A stretch of 12,464 nucleotides of DNA, from assembly GCA_050742535.1 (NCBI GenBank), contig JBOGIQ010000167.1:1-12464 (forward strand). Direction: 5' to 3'. A program made the translations under genes and the position numbers. The DNA is from Gp6-AA40 sp050742535. Lineage in GTDB: Bacteria > Acidobacteriota > Vicinamibacteria > Vicinamibacterales > UBA2999. Below are positions 6,513 through 12,464 of this stretch, in pieces. The notes beneath the pieces were generated by a model, which saw only the letters and a list, made by a program, of their open reading frames with translations, was not told the origin of the DNA and did no database searches. Numbering within the stretch: the stretch's first letter is position 1; every line of letters begins with the position of its first letter.

Positions 6513-7124
6513 ATGGCTGAGACACGAGACAACCGCGATCCGCAGTACGAAGAAACAACCGCGCCGCAGAATCCACCGAACAGCATGGTGAATCCCACGG
6601 CGCGCACGACGTGGTGGGGCAGTTCCGTCGGCATCCTCGCCATCGTCTTCCTAATCGTCGTAGCGGGGTTCGGCTGGGTCCTGGTCCAGCGCGAGCTCGG
6701 CAAGGGCGGCCGCACGCCCGATTCGGAGACCATCGGCACGTCCGGCACGTCCGGCGCTGTGCGCGACAACAGCCCCGGTGGATTCGATCCGGCGCCGATT
6801 CCCGGCAGCACGCGCGACGAACTGAAGTTCCGCGGCGTCGACGATCGGCCGCAGGGGCCGACAGGTCTGAACGCCGACGACATCACCGACGCCGGTGCGG
6901 TGAAGAACGCACCTGTTGGGTCACGCGTGAGGCTCACGAATGTCGCCGTCGAACGCGCGGACGGAGACACGTTCTGGATCCGCGCCGGTGACGCGACGCT
7001 GGCGGTGATCACGCCCGGCGGAACGCCGACCGTCAGGGCGGGTCAGCAGGTCAACGTGACCGGCACTATCGAAGCGACCGGAGAGACGAGACGCATCCGC
7101 GCCTCGCGGATCGACGTGAAGTAG
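6513..7124 (+). CDS. Membrane-anchored protein with C-terminal OB-like domain, function unknown
   Basis: A 203-aa protein with three visible parts: a charged, Pro/Asn-rich N-terminus (1-31), a single strong transmembrane helix (about 36-58, SSVGILAIVFLIVVAGFGWV) and a periplasmic part. The periplasmic part has a Gly/Ser/Pro-rich linker (63-120) and a compact beta-rich domain (125-203). In that domain the order VGSRVRLTNVAVERADGDTF, WIRAGDATLAVI, then VRAGQQVNVTGTIEA is typical of five-stranded OB folds that bind nucleic acid, sugars or small ligands. No catalytic motif is seen. I do not recognise a named family. The stop (TAG, 7122-7124) falls in the GTAG that opens the first hairpin repeat. 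Orientation and position after the LigD remnant do not by themselves imply a DNA-repair role. Confidence 0.8.
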   Translation: MAETRDNRDPQYEETTAPQNPPNSMVNPTARTTWWGSSVGILAIVFLIVVAGFGWVLVQRELGKGGRTPDSETIGTSGTSGAVRDNSPGGFDPAPIPGSTRDELKFRGVDDRPQGPTGLNADDITDAGAVKNAPVGSRVRLTNVAVERADGDTFWIRAGDATLAVITPGGTPTVRAGQQVNVTGTIEATGETRRIRASRIDVK

Positions 7125-7167
7125 AGTCCGGCTTCAGCCGGATAGGTGGAGTCCGGCTTCAGCCGGA
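7121..7167. repeat. Tandem pair of CTTCAG-centred hairpins
   Basis: Two identical 16-nt palindromes, TCCGGCTTCAGCCGGA, at 7127-7142 and 7152-7167, each a 7-bp stem with a 2-nt loop. Both are preceded by GAG, and the first also by GTAG, which supplies the stop codon of the upstream gene. The same sequence in inverted orientation is at 7801-7816. Without a T-tract this is not a classic terminator, but it lies at the 3' ends of both neighbouring genes and may stabilise or end transcripts. Confidence 0.9.
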
Positions 7168-7172
7168 TAAAA

Positions 7173-7739
7173 TCAGGCGGCAACGGCCGAACGCTCTTCG
7201 ACAACCGCGGTGGCGCCGTTCATGAGCGGAACCCAGAGGTCGAAAGCGCCCGGCTCGCCGGTAAACGGCGAGCGCGCTCCCGCCGCGCACGACGTCATCG
7301 CGATGATCGTGGCGTGCGGGACGATAACGCCGCCGTGCAGCACGCAGGCCGCGTCCGTTTCTCTGCTCATGACCGGCAGATTCGAACCACCGCACGGTGT
7401 GGCGCGCGGCACTTCGCCGATCTCCAGTTCGCGCTCGGGACCGCCGCCGCCCTCGAACCAGATCGACGCCGCCTCGCCCGGGCCGGGGTCGCTCCAGGTA
7501 TAACAACCGCCGGCTTTGAGAATCGCCAGCAGGACCACCGCCAGTTCGACTCGCGCCGGCATGCTGACGTGCGCACACGTCCCGCGGCGGAAGCCAGCGT
7601 TCATCAGCTTGCGCGCCAGGACGTTCGCGGCGGCGTTCAGTTCCCGATAGGAGCAGGACGATTCGCCGTCCACAAGCGCGATCGCATCTCCGCGGAGGGC
7701 CGCGTGATTCTCTATGAGCCGGTGAACCGTTCGTGTCAC
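7173..7739 (-). CDS. Truncated AMP-binding (adenylation) domain protein lacking the P-loop
   Basis: A 188-aa protein (from GTG 7739) resembling only the first third of an adenylate-forming enzyme or NRPS adenylation domain. It carries TVHRLIENHAALRGDAIALVDG (4-25), the A1-like SYREL (30-34), the helix ANVLARKLMNAGFRRG (38-53) and the A2-like VLLAILKAGGCYTWSDP (69-85). After a degenerate stretch it has GVIVPHATI (137-145), which normally follows the ATP-binding TSGTTG loop, and AFDLWVPLMNGA (165-176), like the A4 region. The ATP loop itself is absent, as are the hinge and the C-terminal subdomain with the catalytic lysine, so adenylation is very unlikely. An upstream GTG at 7793 would add hairpin-derived residues (SAFRRTQ) and is less likely. 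It could be a pseudogene or a conserved stand-alone family, since I recall similar short acidobacterial proteins. Hairpin repeats flank both ends. Confidence 0.6.
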   Translation of the reverse strand: MTRTVHRLIENHAALRGDAIALVDGESSCSYRELNAAANVLARKLMNAGFRRGTCAHVSMPARVELAVVLLAILKAGGCYTWSDPGPGEAASIWFEGGGGPERELEIGEVPRATPCGGSNLPVMSRETDAACVLHGGVIVPHATIIAMTSCAAGARSPFTGEPGAFDLWVPLMNGATAVVEERSAVAA

Positions 7740-7774
7740 GGCCGCGAGAAGTGCAAGCCGAAGGCCATCTTGGG

Positions 7775-7816
7775 TCCGCCTGAAGGCGGACACTACTAAA
7801 TCCGGCTGAAGCCGGA
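7775..7816. repeat. Two GAA-centred hairpins, inverted relative to 7121-7167
   Basis: TCCGCCTGAAGGCGGA at 7775-7790 and TCCGGCTGAAGCCGGA at 7801-7816, each a 7-bp stem with a GA loop. The second is the exact reverse complement of the pair at 7121-7167. The first differs from it by a matched change on both stem arms (G-C to C-G at the fifth pair). Both are followed by ACTAC-type tails (7792-7796 and just past 7820). They lie between the exporter operon's 3' end and the AMP-binding-like gene. Confidence 0.9.
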
Positions 7817-7823
7817 CTCACGA

Positions 7824-8864
7824 CTACCGCCAGCTGAACAGGCGGAGCGCGGCGAAAAACGGAACGACGCCCCAGATTCCCAACACCGCCAGTTCCCCGC
7901 GCACGTCAGCGAGCGTCGCCCCGTCGAGGATGATCGCTCTGAGCGCGTCGATCTGCGCGGTGAGCGGCAGCGCGTGAATGACGGGCTGCACGGCATCCGG
8001 AAAATTCGCCGACGAGAAGAACACCCCGCTGAGGATCCACATCGGCAGCATCACCAGATTCATCAACCCCGAGATCGCCTCGATCGTCCGGGCGCGCGTT
8101 GCCAGCAGCAGCCCGATCGCGCCGAAGGACAGCGTGCCAACGAGAGTCGTGACGACGATGGCGCCGGCGGATCCGTTCACCGGCATCCCGAAGGCAATCA
8201 CGGCGAAGAGCAGCGGCACGAGCACTTCCGCCGGCAGGAACGCCAGCCGCGCGATGAGCTGCGCGAGCAGGTACTCCCTCTTCCGCATCGGGCTGGCGAT
8301 CATCCGTTTCAGCAGCTTGCGCATCCGCGCCTGGACGATGCCGAAGCCGATGCCCCACATGCTGTTGCTCATGAGTCCCATGCCGATCAGGCCGGGGATG
8401 AACCAGTCGATGTAGCGTGAGCCGGCCACGTCCTGAGGCTCCTGGCGCGCCGTCCACGGATCCTGGCGGCCCGCCGCCCGCTTGAGCACATCGTCGACGA
8501 CGGCGCGCGCGTAGCGGCTTTCGTCTCGCGCCGGATCGAAGCGGTAGGTTGGCGGCTCCGTGGGGATGACCACGACGTTGACGACGCCCTCGCGCAGCGC
8601 GCGGCGTTCATCCTGCGGCCGTACCTCGCGAACGGCTATCCCGGCACTGCGCGTCAGCGCGTCCCGCAGCGAGCCGGCGGCGGCACCCGGCTGCAGGCCA
8701 ACCAGCACGTCGCTGTCGGCGCGCGACGGAAATGCCATCGCCAGCGCCAGCGACACGACAATCGGAAAGACGAACGTCCAGAAGACCGCCTCGGGCTCGC
8801 GGATGAATTCGCGGAAGCGCGCCAGCGTCAGCTGCACGAGCGGCGACGAGACGCGGTCACTCAT
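7824..8864 (-). CDS. ABC-2 type transporter permease
   Basis: A 346-aa inner-membrane subunit of an ABC-2 exporter. One transmembrane helix lies near the N-terminus (about 27-45, VFWTFVFPIVVSLALAMAF). A soluble, mostly extracytoplasmic region (46-150) follows, then five more helices: about 155-176, 203-226, 234-255, 264-283 and 324-343. This is the standard layout of DrrB/YhhJ-like permeases. The conserved loop ARMRKLLKRMIASPMRKREYLLAQ (179-202) and the motif NLVMLPMWILSGVFFSSANFP (269-289) are hallmarks of the family. The substrate cannot be told from sequence; relatives export drugs, lipids or polysaccharide. The ATG at 8864 overlaps the ATPase stop by 8 nt, so the two are translationally coupled. 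The gene ends just before the hairpin repeats. Confidence 0.93.
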   Translation of the reverse strand: MSDRVSSPLVQLTLARFREFIREPEAVFWTFVFPIVVSLALAMAFPSRADSDVLVGLQPGAAAGSLRDALTRSAGIAVREVRPQDERRALREGVVNVVVIPTEPPTYRFDPARDESRYARAVVDDVLKRAAGRQDPWTARQEPQDVAGSRYIDWFIPGLIGMGLMSNSMWGIGFGIVQARMRKLLKRMIASPMRKREYLLAQLIARLAFLPAEVLVPLLFAVIAFGMPVNGSAGAIVVTTLVGTLSFGAIGLLLATRARTIEAISGLMNLVMLPMWILSGVFFSSANFPDAVQPVIHALPLTAQIDALRAIILDGATLADVRGELAVLGIWGVVPFFAALRLFSWR

Positions 8865-9636
8865 CGCGCAGATGCCTTCCTGTCAGAGCCATGAACACGT
8901 CCTCGAGCGTTCCGTGATGGGTGATCACCTTCGGCTCGCCCAGCCGGGCGATCAGCTCCTTCGGCGTGCCGACGGCGATGATGCGTCCGTGATCGACGAT
9001 GGCCACGCGATCGCACAGGAACTCCGCCTCTTCCATGTAATGCGTCGTCATCAGGATCGTGCCGCCGCGTGCGCGGAACTGATCGAGCAGTCCCCAGAGC
9101 TGGCGCCGCGAGTGCGGATCGAGCCCGGTTGTCGGCTCGTCGAGAAACAGCAGGTCGGGATCGCCGGCGAGCGCGCAGGCGAGCGAGAGGCGCTGTTTCT
9201 GGCCGCCGGAGAGCTTGCCGACACGGCTCGTCCGCTTGCCCTCGAGCTCGACAATCTGCAGCAGATCGTCGACCGTCCGCCCGCGCGTGTAGAACGAACG
9301 AAAGAGCCGCAGCGTCTCCTCGACCGTCAGTTTGTCGGCGAGCTGCGTCTCCTGCAGCTGGATGCCGAGCCGCTGGCGCAGCGGGGCTTCGTGATGTCCC
9401 CAGCGCAATCCAAGTACCTCGACCTCGCCTGAATCGGGCTTCAGCAGACCTTCCAGGATCTCAATCGTTGTCGTCTTGCCGGCGCCGTTCGGCCCGAGCA
9501 GGCCGAAGCACTCGCCGCGATGAACGGTCAGCGTCACATCGGCGACAGCGATGACAGATCCGTACGCCTTGCGCAGACGTGCACAGGCCATCGCCGGCTC
9601 CGTTACAGCGGTGTGATTGACGACTGGCTGCTCCAA
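8857..9636 (-). CDS. ABC transporter ATP-binding protein (ABC-2 exporter)
   Basis: A 259-aa cytoplasmic ATPase that powers the permease encoded directly downstream. Motifs in order: Walker A GPNGAGKTT (48-56), Q-loop IQLQE with Gln95, signature LSGGQ (142-146), Walker B LLFLDEP (162-168) with catalytic Glu167, D-loop GLD (171-173) and switch His199 in TTHYMEEA. The C-terminus TLEDVFMALTGRHLRDE is typical of CcmA/DrrA-like drug or lipid exporters. The TTG start at 9636 is chosen because a strong GGAGAGGGG (9639-9647) precedes it at good spacing. The next start, ATG 9591, would give a 244-aa protein still containing every motif. The operon has two genes and its start is divergent from the PilZ gene. 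Confidence 0.94.
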   Translation of the reverse strand: MEQPVVNHTAVTEPAMACARLRKAYGSVIAVADVTLTVHRGECFGLLGPNGAGKTTTIEILEGLLKPDSGEVEVLGLRWGHHEAPLRQRLGIQLQETQLADKLTVEETLRLFRSFYTRGRTVDDLLQIVELEGKRTSRVGKLSGGQKQRLSLACALAGDPDLLFLDEPTTGLDPHSRRQLWGLLDQFRARGGTILMTTHYMEEAEFLCDRVAIVDHGRIIAVGTPKELIARLGEPKVITHHGTLEDVFMALTGRHLRDE

Positions 9637-9638
9637 GT

Positions 9639-9647
9639 CCCCTCTCC
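9639..9647 (-). promoter_or_regulatory. Strong Shine-Dalgarno supporting a TTG start
   Basis: On the minus strand GGAGAGGGG lies just before TTG 9636, with GGAG 7 nt from the start codon. No comparable site precedes ATG 9591, so this decides the start of the ATPase gene. Confidence 0.65.
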
Positions 9648-9669
9648 AGTTACGGTAGACTGACCATTG

Positions 9670-10323
9670 GTGTCATTCACCGTTCTGATTGCAGCATCCG
9701 AACGCCTCGCCGCCCTCCAGCAGCAAGCCGACCTCACGAACGCCGAAGCCTTCGCCGATACCGACGTCCTCAAGGCGCTCGATACGATCACGCGGCGGCG
9801 CCCGCAGGTCGTCGCGCTGGACCAGCGTTTCGCGGCCAGCGCGCGTGGTGCGGCGTTCATCAATCGCATCAAGGCCGACCCTGCGCTCGCCTCGTGCGAG
9901 ATTCGCGTGCTCGACCCTGACGGCGGCGCCGGGCGCGACACCATCCCGCCGGCGGACGGGGCCGCTCTCGCAGCGGCGGTGACGGTGGAACCTTCCCCGG
10001 CCGCGCCCCTCGATCGGACCGGAACCCGGCGAGCGGAGCGCGTCGCCATTACCAAGAGCGTCGCAGTCCTGATCGACGGCAACCCGGCGATGCTCGTGAA
10101 CATCTCGGTGGTCGGCGCCCAGGTCCTGTCGCCCTCGCTCCTGCGTCCGAATCAGCACGTGCGCATGTCGCTCGTCGACGAGGCGCGCCCGATCCGTTTC
10201 AACGGGGTTGTGGCCTGGGCAGCCTTCGAGATGCCGAAGGAAGGACCGCGTTATCGAGCCGGCGTCAACTTCTTCGACGCGGCGCCGGATATGGTTGCAC
10301 GCTTCATCGAGAGTATCACCTGA
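9670..10323 (+). CDS. PilZ-domain protein with degenerate receiver-like N-terminus
   Basis: A 217-aa two-domain protein. Residues 3-82 look like a response-regulator receiver fold: strand FTVLIAAS, helix, PQVVAL with Asp51 at the end of the third strand, and CEIRVL. However, the acidic pair after strand one is missing (AAS instead of DD) and no clear conserved lysine follows strand five, so phosphorylation is doubtful. A Pro/Ala-rich linker (92-115) leads to a PilZ domain (about 118-217). The two c-di-GMP-binding motifs are present: RRAER (RxxxR, Arg120 and Arg124) and NISVVG (NxSxxG, 144-149). It probably senses c-di-GMP; the output partner is unknown. GTG 9670 is preferred. TTG 9667 directly before it is an alternative, and neither has a strong ribosome-binding site. 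The 3' end abuts a repeat cluster. Confidence 0.85.
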   Translation: MSFTVLIAASERLAALQQQADLTNAEAFADTDVLKALDTITRRRPQVVALDQRFAASARGAAFINRIKADPALASCEIRVLDPDGGAGRDTIPPADGAALAAAVTVEPSPAAPLDRTGTRRAERVAITKSVAVLIDGNPAMLVNISVVGAQVLSPSLLRPNQHVRMSLVDEARPIRFNGVVAWAAFEMPKEGPRYRAGVNFFDAAPDMVARFIESIT

Positions 10324-10417
10324 GATTGGGTTGCCCGGGTTGCCTGCGTTGCCTCGGTGACGTCGCCTGAGTTCTTACTCAGGCGACCCAGGCTACCCAG
10401 CTACCCAGGCTACCTGG
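10324..10417. repeat. Repeat cluster with long hairpin between convergent genes
   Basis: The whole pilZ/purA junction is repeat. The left side has GGGTTGCCC-like units of about 9-10 nt (10328-10355). The centre is a perfect 10-bp hairpin, GTCGCCTGAG (10362-10371) and CTCAGGCGAC (10378-10387), with loop TTCTTA. The right side has CCCAGGCTA and CCCAGCTA units (10387-10415). The right arm is nearly the same as that of the cluster after rpoD, sharing CAGGCGACCCAGG and GGCTACCCAGCTACCCAG. The 10-bp GC-rich stem could work as a terminator for both genes, though no T-run follows. Confidence 0.85.
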
Positions 10418-10420
10418 TTC

Positions 10421-11731
10421 TCAATCTCGTTCGGACATCCAGCTCTCGACGAGCGATCCGTTCTTGACGATCGTTTCGCCGCGATCCGAACCGGTGGAGA
10501 TGATCGCGCAGGCCACACCAGTCAGCTCCTCGAGCTTGTGGACGTAGCGCTGTGCTTCGTGCGGAAGCTGATCGAACTGCGTCACGCCCTTCGTCGGCGC
10601 GGACCATCCCGGCACCCGCACATACACCGGCTCGGCACTGTTCAACGACTTCAGATCCGCCGGAAAGTCGTTGACCGTTCCGTGGCTGGTTCTGTAGCCG
10701 GTGCAGATCAGCACTTCCGGCAGGCCGTCGAGCACGTCGAGCTTCGTCAGCGCGATGGCGTCGAGTCCGTTCACCCGCGCCGAGTAGCGGACGACAACCG
10801 CGTCGAACCAGCCGCAGCGTCGCGGACGGCCGGTGGAGGCGCCGTATTCCTGGCCCGTTTCGCGCAGCCGATCGGCCAGGGGGCCGGACAGCTCGGTTGG
10901 CAGCGGCCCTTCCCCGACGCGCGTCGTGTATGCCTTGGCCACGCCAAGCACGCCGCCGATCGCGCGCGGCGGGATGCCGAGTCCCGTGCACACGCCGCCG
11001 ACGGAGGCGTTCGACGAGGTGACGTACGGATACGTGCCATGGTCGATATCGAGGAGCGTGGCCTGCGCGCCCTCGAACATCACCGGCTCGCCGCGCCTGA
11101 TCAGGTCGTGCAGGAACACCGAGCAGTCGCCGACCCACGGACGCATCCGCTCGCCGTCGCGGACGATCTGATCGAACACCGGCTCCCAGTCGAGCGTCGA
11201 GTCCTTGATGATCTGGTTTCTCGCGCTGACGTTTTCGCGCACCTCCTCGGCCAGCGCGTCGCGGTCGCCGAGCAGGTCGCAGACGCGGATGCCGCGCCGG
11301 CCGATCTTGTCCTCGTAGGCCGGGCCGATGCCGCGGGAGGTCGTGCCGATCTTGCGCTCGCCGCGGCGCGCCTCCGACAGCACGTCCAGCTCGCGGTGAT
11401 ACGGCAGGATGATGTGTGCCTTCTCGCTGACGAGGAGACGGCCGTCAACGGTGATGCCCATCCGCGCGAGCTCGTCCACCTCCTTGAACAGCGCCTGCGG
11501 ATCGACCACCACCCCGTTGCCGATGATGCAGGTCACGCCGGGGTGCAGGATGCCGGACGGGATCAGGTGCAGGACGAACTTCTGTCCGCCCGCATAGACG
11601 GTGTGACCGGCGTTGTGGCCGCCCTGATACCGCGCCACGGCGGCAAAGAACGGCGTCAGCATGTCGACGATCTTGCCCTTGCCTTCGTCGCCCCACTGCG
11701 CACCGAGTACGGCAATGTTGGTCTTCGGCAT
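10421..11731 (-). CDS. purA: Adenylosuccinate synthetase PurA
   Basis: Makes adenylosuccinate from IMP, aspartate and GTP, the first committed step to AMP, in the cytoplasm. The 436-aa length is normal for the family. The GTP-binding signature QWGDEGKGK is at 12-20 with the catalytic base Asp15. GGHNAGHTV (37-45) carries catalytic His43. IMP-contact region KIGTTSRGIGPAYEDK (127-142), GAQATLLDIDHGTYPYVTSS (221-240), guanine-recognition TKLD (329-332) and STGSDRGET (412-420) are all present. ATG 11731 (MPKTNIAVLG) matches the family N-terminus; an in-frame TTG at 11746 is less likely. The start is divergent from hutH with a 37-nt gap. The 3' end lies next to the repeat cluster shared with the PilZ gene. 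Confidence 0.97.
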   Translation of the reverse strand: MPKTNIAVLGAQWGDEGKGKIVDMLTPFFAAVARYQGGHNAGHTVYAGGQKFVLHLIPSGILHPGVTCIIGNGVVVDPQALFKEVDELARMGITVDGRLLVSEKAHIILPYHRELDVLSEARRGERKIGTTSRGIGPAYEDKIGRRGIRVCDLLGDRDALAEEVRENVSARNQIIKDSTLDWEPVFDQIVRDGERMRPWVGDCSVFLHDLIRRGEPVMFEGAQATLLDIDHGTYPYVTSSNASVGGVCTGLGIPPRAIGGVLGVAKAYTTRVGEGPLPTELSGPLADRLRETGQEYGASTGRPRRCGWFDAVVVRYSARVNGLDAIALTKLDVLDGLPEVLICTGYRTSHGTVNDFPADLKSLNSAEPVYVRVPGWSAPTKGVTQFDQLPHEAQRYVHKLEELTGVACAIISTGSDRGETIVKNGSLVESWMSERD

Positions 11732-11737
11732 CCGGCA

Positions 11738-11743
11738 TATATT
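11738..11743. promoter_or_regulatory. Possible -10 element(s) in the purA/hutH divergent gap
   Basis: TATATT on the plus strand (AATATA on the minus strand) is the only AT-rich hexamer in the 37-nt gap. It could serve as the -10 of hutH with a short leader. The matching -35 would have to lie inside the purA start region, where I see only weak TTGGTC at a short spacing. Treat as tentative. Confidence 0.3.
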
Positions 11744-11757
11744 CAATCACACGAAAC

Positions 11758-11763
11758 GGAGAT
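11758..11763 (+). promoter_or_regulatory. Shine-Dalgarno of hutH
   Basis: GGAGAT, with GGAG 7 nt before the GTG at 11769. It supports a GTG start and fixes the N-terminus of hutH. Confidence 0.65.
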
Positions 11764-11768
11764 CGGCC

Positions 11769-12464
11769 GTGGTCGAACTTGACGGCAATTCACTCACGCT
11801 CAACCAGCTCGTCGCCATCGCACACGACGCGGAGCGGGTGGCGATCAGCGGCAGCGCACAGGCGCGTGTCCGCGCCGCGCGTCTCGTCGTCGACGAATTC
11901 GCGGACCACGACACGCCGACCTACGGCATCAACACGGGGTTCGGCAATTTCGCCGATGTGAAGATCCCGCACGACTCGCTGTCGCAGCTGCAGGTCAATC
12001 TGCTGCGCAGCCACGCCGCGGGCGTCGGCGAACGGCTGCCGGTGCCGGTGGTGCGCGCGGCGATGGCGCTGCGCGCCAACGTGCTGGCCAAGGGGTATTC
12101 CGGGATCCGGCTCGCGACGCTCGAGCTGTTCGTCGAGCTGCTCAATCGCGGCATCCATCCGCTCGTCCCCTCGCGGGGATCCGTCGGCGCGAGCGGCGAC
12201 CTGGCGCCGCTGGCGCACATCGCGCTGGTGCTGATCGGCGAAGGGAGCGTCATCACCGCCGACGGCGTCATCGATGGCCGGATGGCGCTGTCGCGCGCCG
12301 GCCTCGCGCCGGCAGCGCTCGGCCCGAAAGAGGGGCTGGCGCTCATCAACGGCACGCAGCTCATGGCCGCCTACGGCGCCTGGGTGGCCTCGCGCTGCGA
12401 CGCGTTCTGCCGCGCCGCCGACCTGATCGCCACGATGAGCCTCGAGGCGCTGCGCGGGTCGGCC
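11769..12464 (+). CDS. hutH: Histidine ammonia-lyase HutH (5' part, runs off the window)
   Basis: Removes ammonia from L-histidine to give urocanate, the first step of histidine breakdown. The window holds the first 232 codons of a family of about 500 aa, open to the end. Seen directly: TYGINTGFG (51-59) with the conserved Tyr52, LQVNLLRSHAAGVGE (76-90), and the signature GSVGASGDLAPLAH. In that signature Ala141-Ser142-Gly143 would cyclise into the MIO electrophile (Pseudomonas numbering 142-144, one off). GPKEGLALINGTQ follows. GTG 11769 has a good GGAG at 7 nt. Aromatic amino-acid ammonia-lyases and aminomutases share this fold; HutH is favoured because the 'YGINTGFG' and 'SHAAGVGE' segments fit bacterial HutH. 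Other hut genes would be expected further downstream, outside the window. Confidence 0.93.
   Translation, partial: MVELDGNSLTLNQLVAIAHDAERVAISGSAQARVRAARLVVDEFADHDTPTYGINTGFGNFADVKIPHDSLSQLQVNLLRSHAAGVGERLPVPVVRAAMALRANVLAKGYSGIRLATLELFVELLNRGIHPLVPSRGSVGASGDLAPLAHIALVLIGEGSVITADGVIDGRMALSRAGLAPAALGPKEGLALINGTQLMAAYGAWVASRCDAFCRAADLIATMSLEALRGSA

Noticed and set aside
7121..7167. Classic rho-independent terminator after the OB-like gene
   Set aside because: The stems are GC-rich but no T-run follows either one, and the same palindrome occurs in inverted orientation at 7801-7816, so it is called a repeat.
7740..7793. Upstream GTG (7793) as the start of the AMP-binding-like gene
   Set aside because: It would translate the hairpin repeat into the N-terminus; GTG 7739 begins right before the conserved TVHRLIE segment.
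7121..7820. Insertion sequence or MITE with terminal inverted repeats
   Set aside because: The bracketing repeats are themselves short palindromes, also present as a tandem pair and elsewhere. There is no transposase, and I saw no target-site duplication.
10538..11782. A 414-codon plus-strand open frame opposite purA
   Set aside because: Composition is His/Arg/Val-rich with no family pattern, and purA on the other strand is certain.

Overview
This is a GC-rich (roughly 65%), densely packed bacterial chromosomal window. Gene content and the style of its short dispersed repeats suggest an acidobacterium, most likely Vicinamibacterales (Acidobacteriota subdivision 6). This rests on remembered family resemblance: the LigD-like ligase, the lipoprotein, the PilZ protein, and hairpins that read as 'SGFSR' or 'VRLQAD' peptides. 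No database search was run.

Left part (1-4600): a GNAT acetyltransferase (+) converges on a decayed, frameshifted and 5'-truncated gene (-). A small secreted lipoprotein (-) follows and is divergent from rpoD, the housekeeping sigma-70 factor (+). rpoD converges on a DinB-family protein (-). The rpoD/dinB junction is a 9-bp tandem and inverted repeat cluster that touches both stop codons.

Middle (4600-7820), the accessory-looking part: a heptamer tandem array leads straight into a GAF-domain gene. That gene overlaps, by 83 nt, an intact LigD-type ATP-dependent DNA ligase. The ligase ends in an in-frame 9-bp repeat, and directly after it lies a frameshifted remnant of the LigD polymerase domain. 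I infer an ancestral ligase-polymerase fusion that lost its centre. Next come a membrane-anchored protein with an OB-like C-terminus, and a short AMP-binding-like gene (-) that lacks the ATP-binding loop and is bracketed by inverted copies of a CTTCAG-centred hairpin.

Right part (7820-12464): an ABC-2 exporter operon (ATPase then permease, -), a PilZ protein with a degenerate receiver-like N-terminus (+), purA (-) and the 5' part of hutH (+). Divergent pairs start only 33 nt (ABC/PilZ) and 37 nt (purA/hutH) apart. The pilZ/purA 3' junction holds a second copy of the 9-bp repeat type found after rpoD.

Housekeeping functions (transcription initiation, AMP synthesis, histidine breakdown) are interleaved with transport, c-di-GMP-type signalling and a degenerated end-joining locus. 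I see no rRNA, tRNA, CRISPR array, transposase or prophage gene, and no convincing new multi-gene system. The most unusual content is the repeat biology and the two gene remnants it borders.
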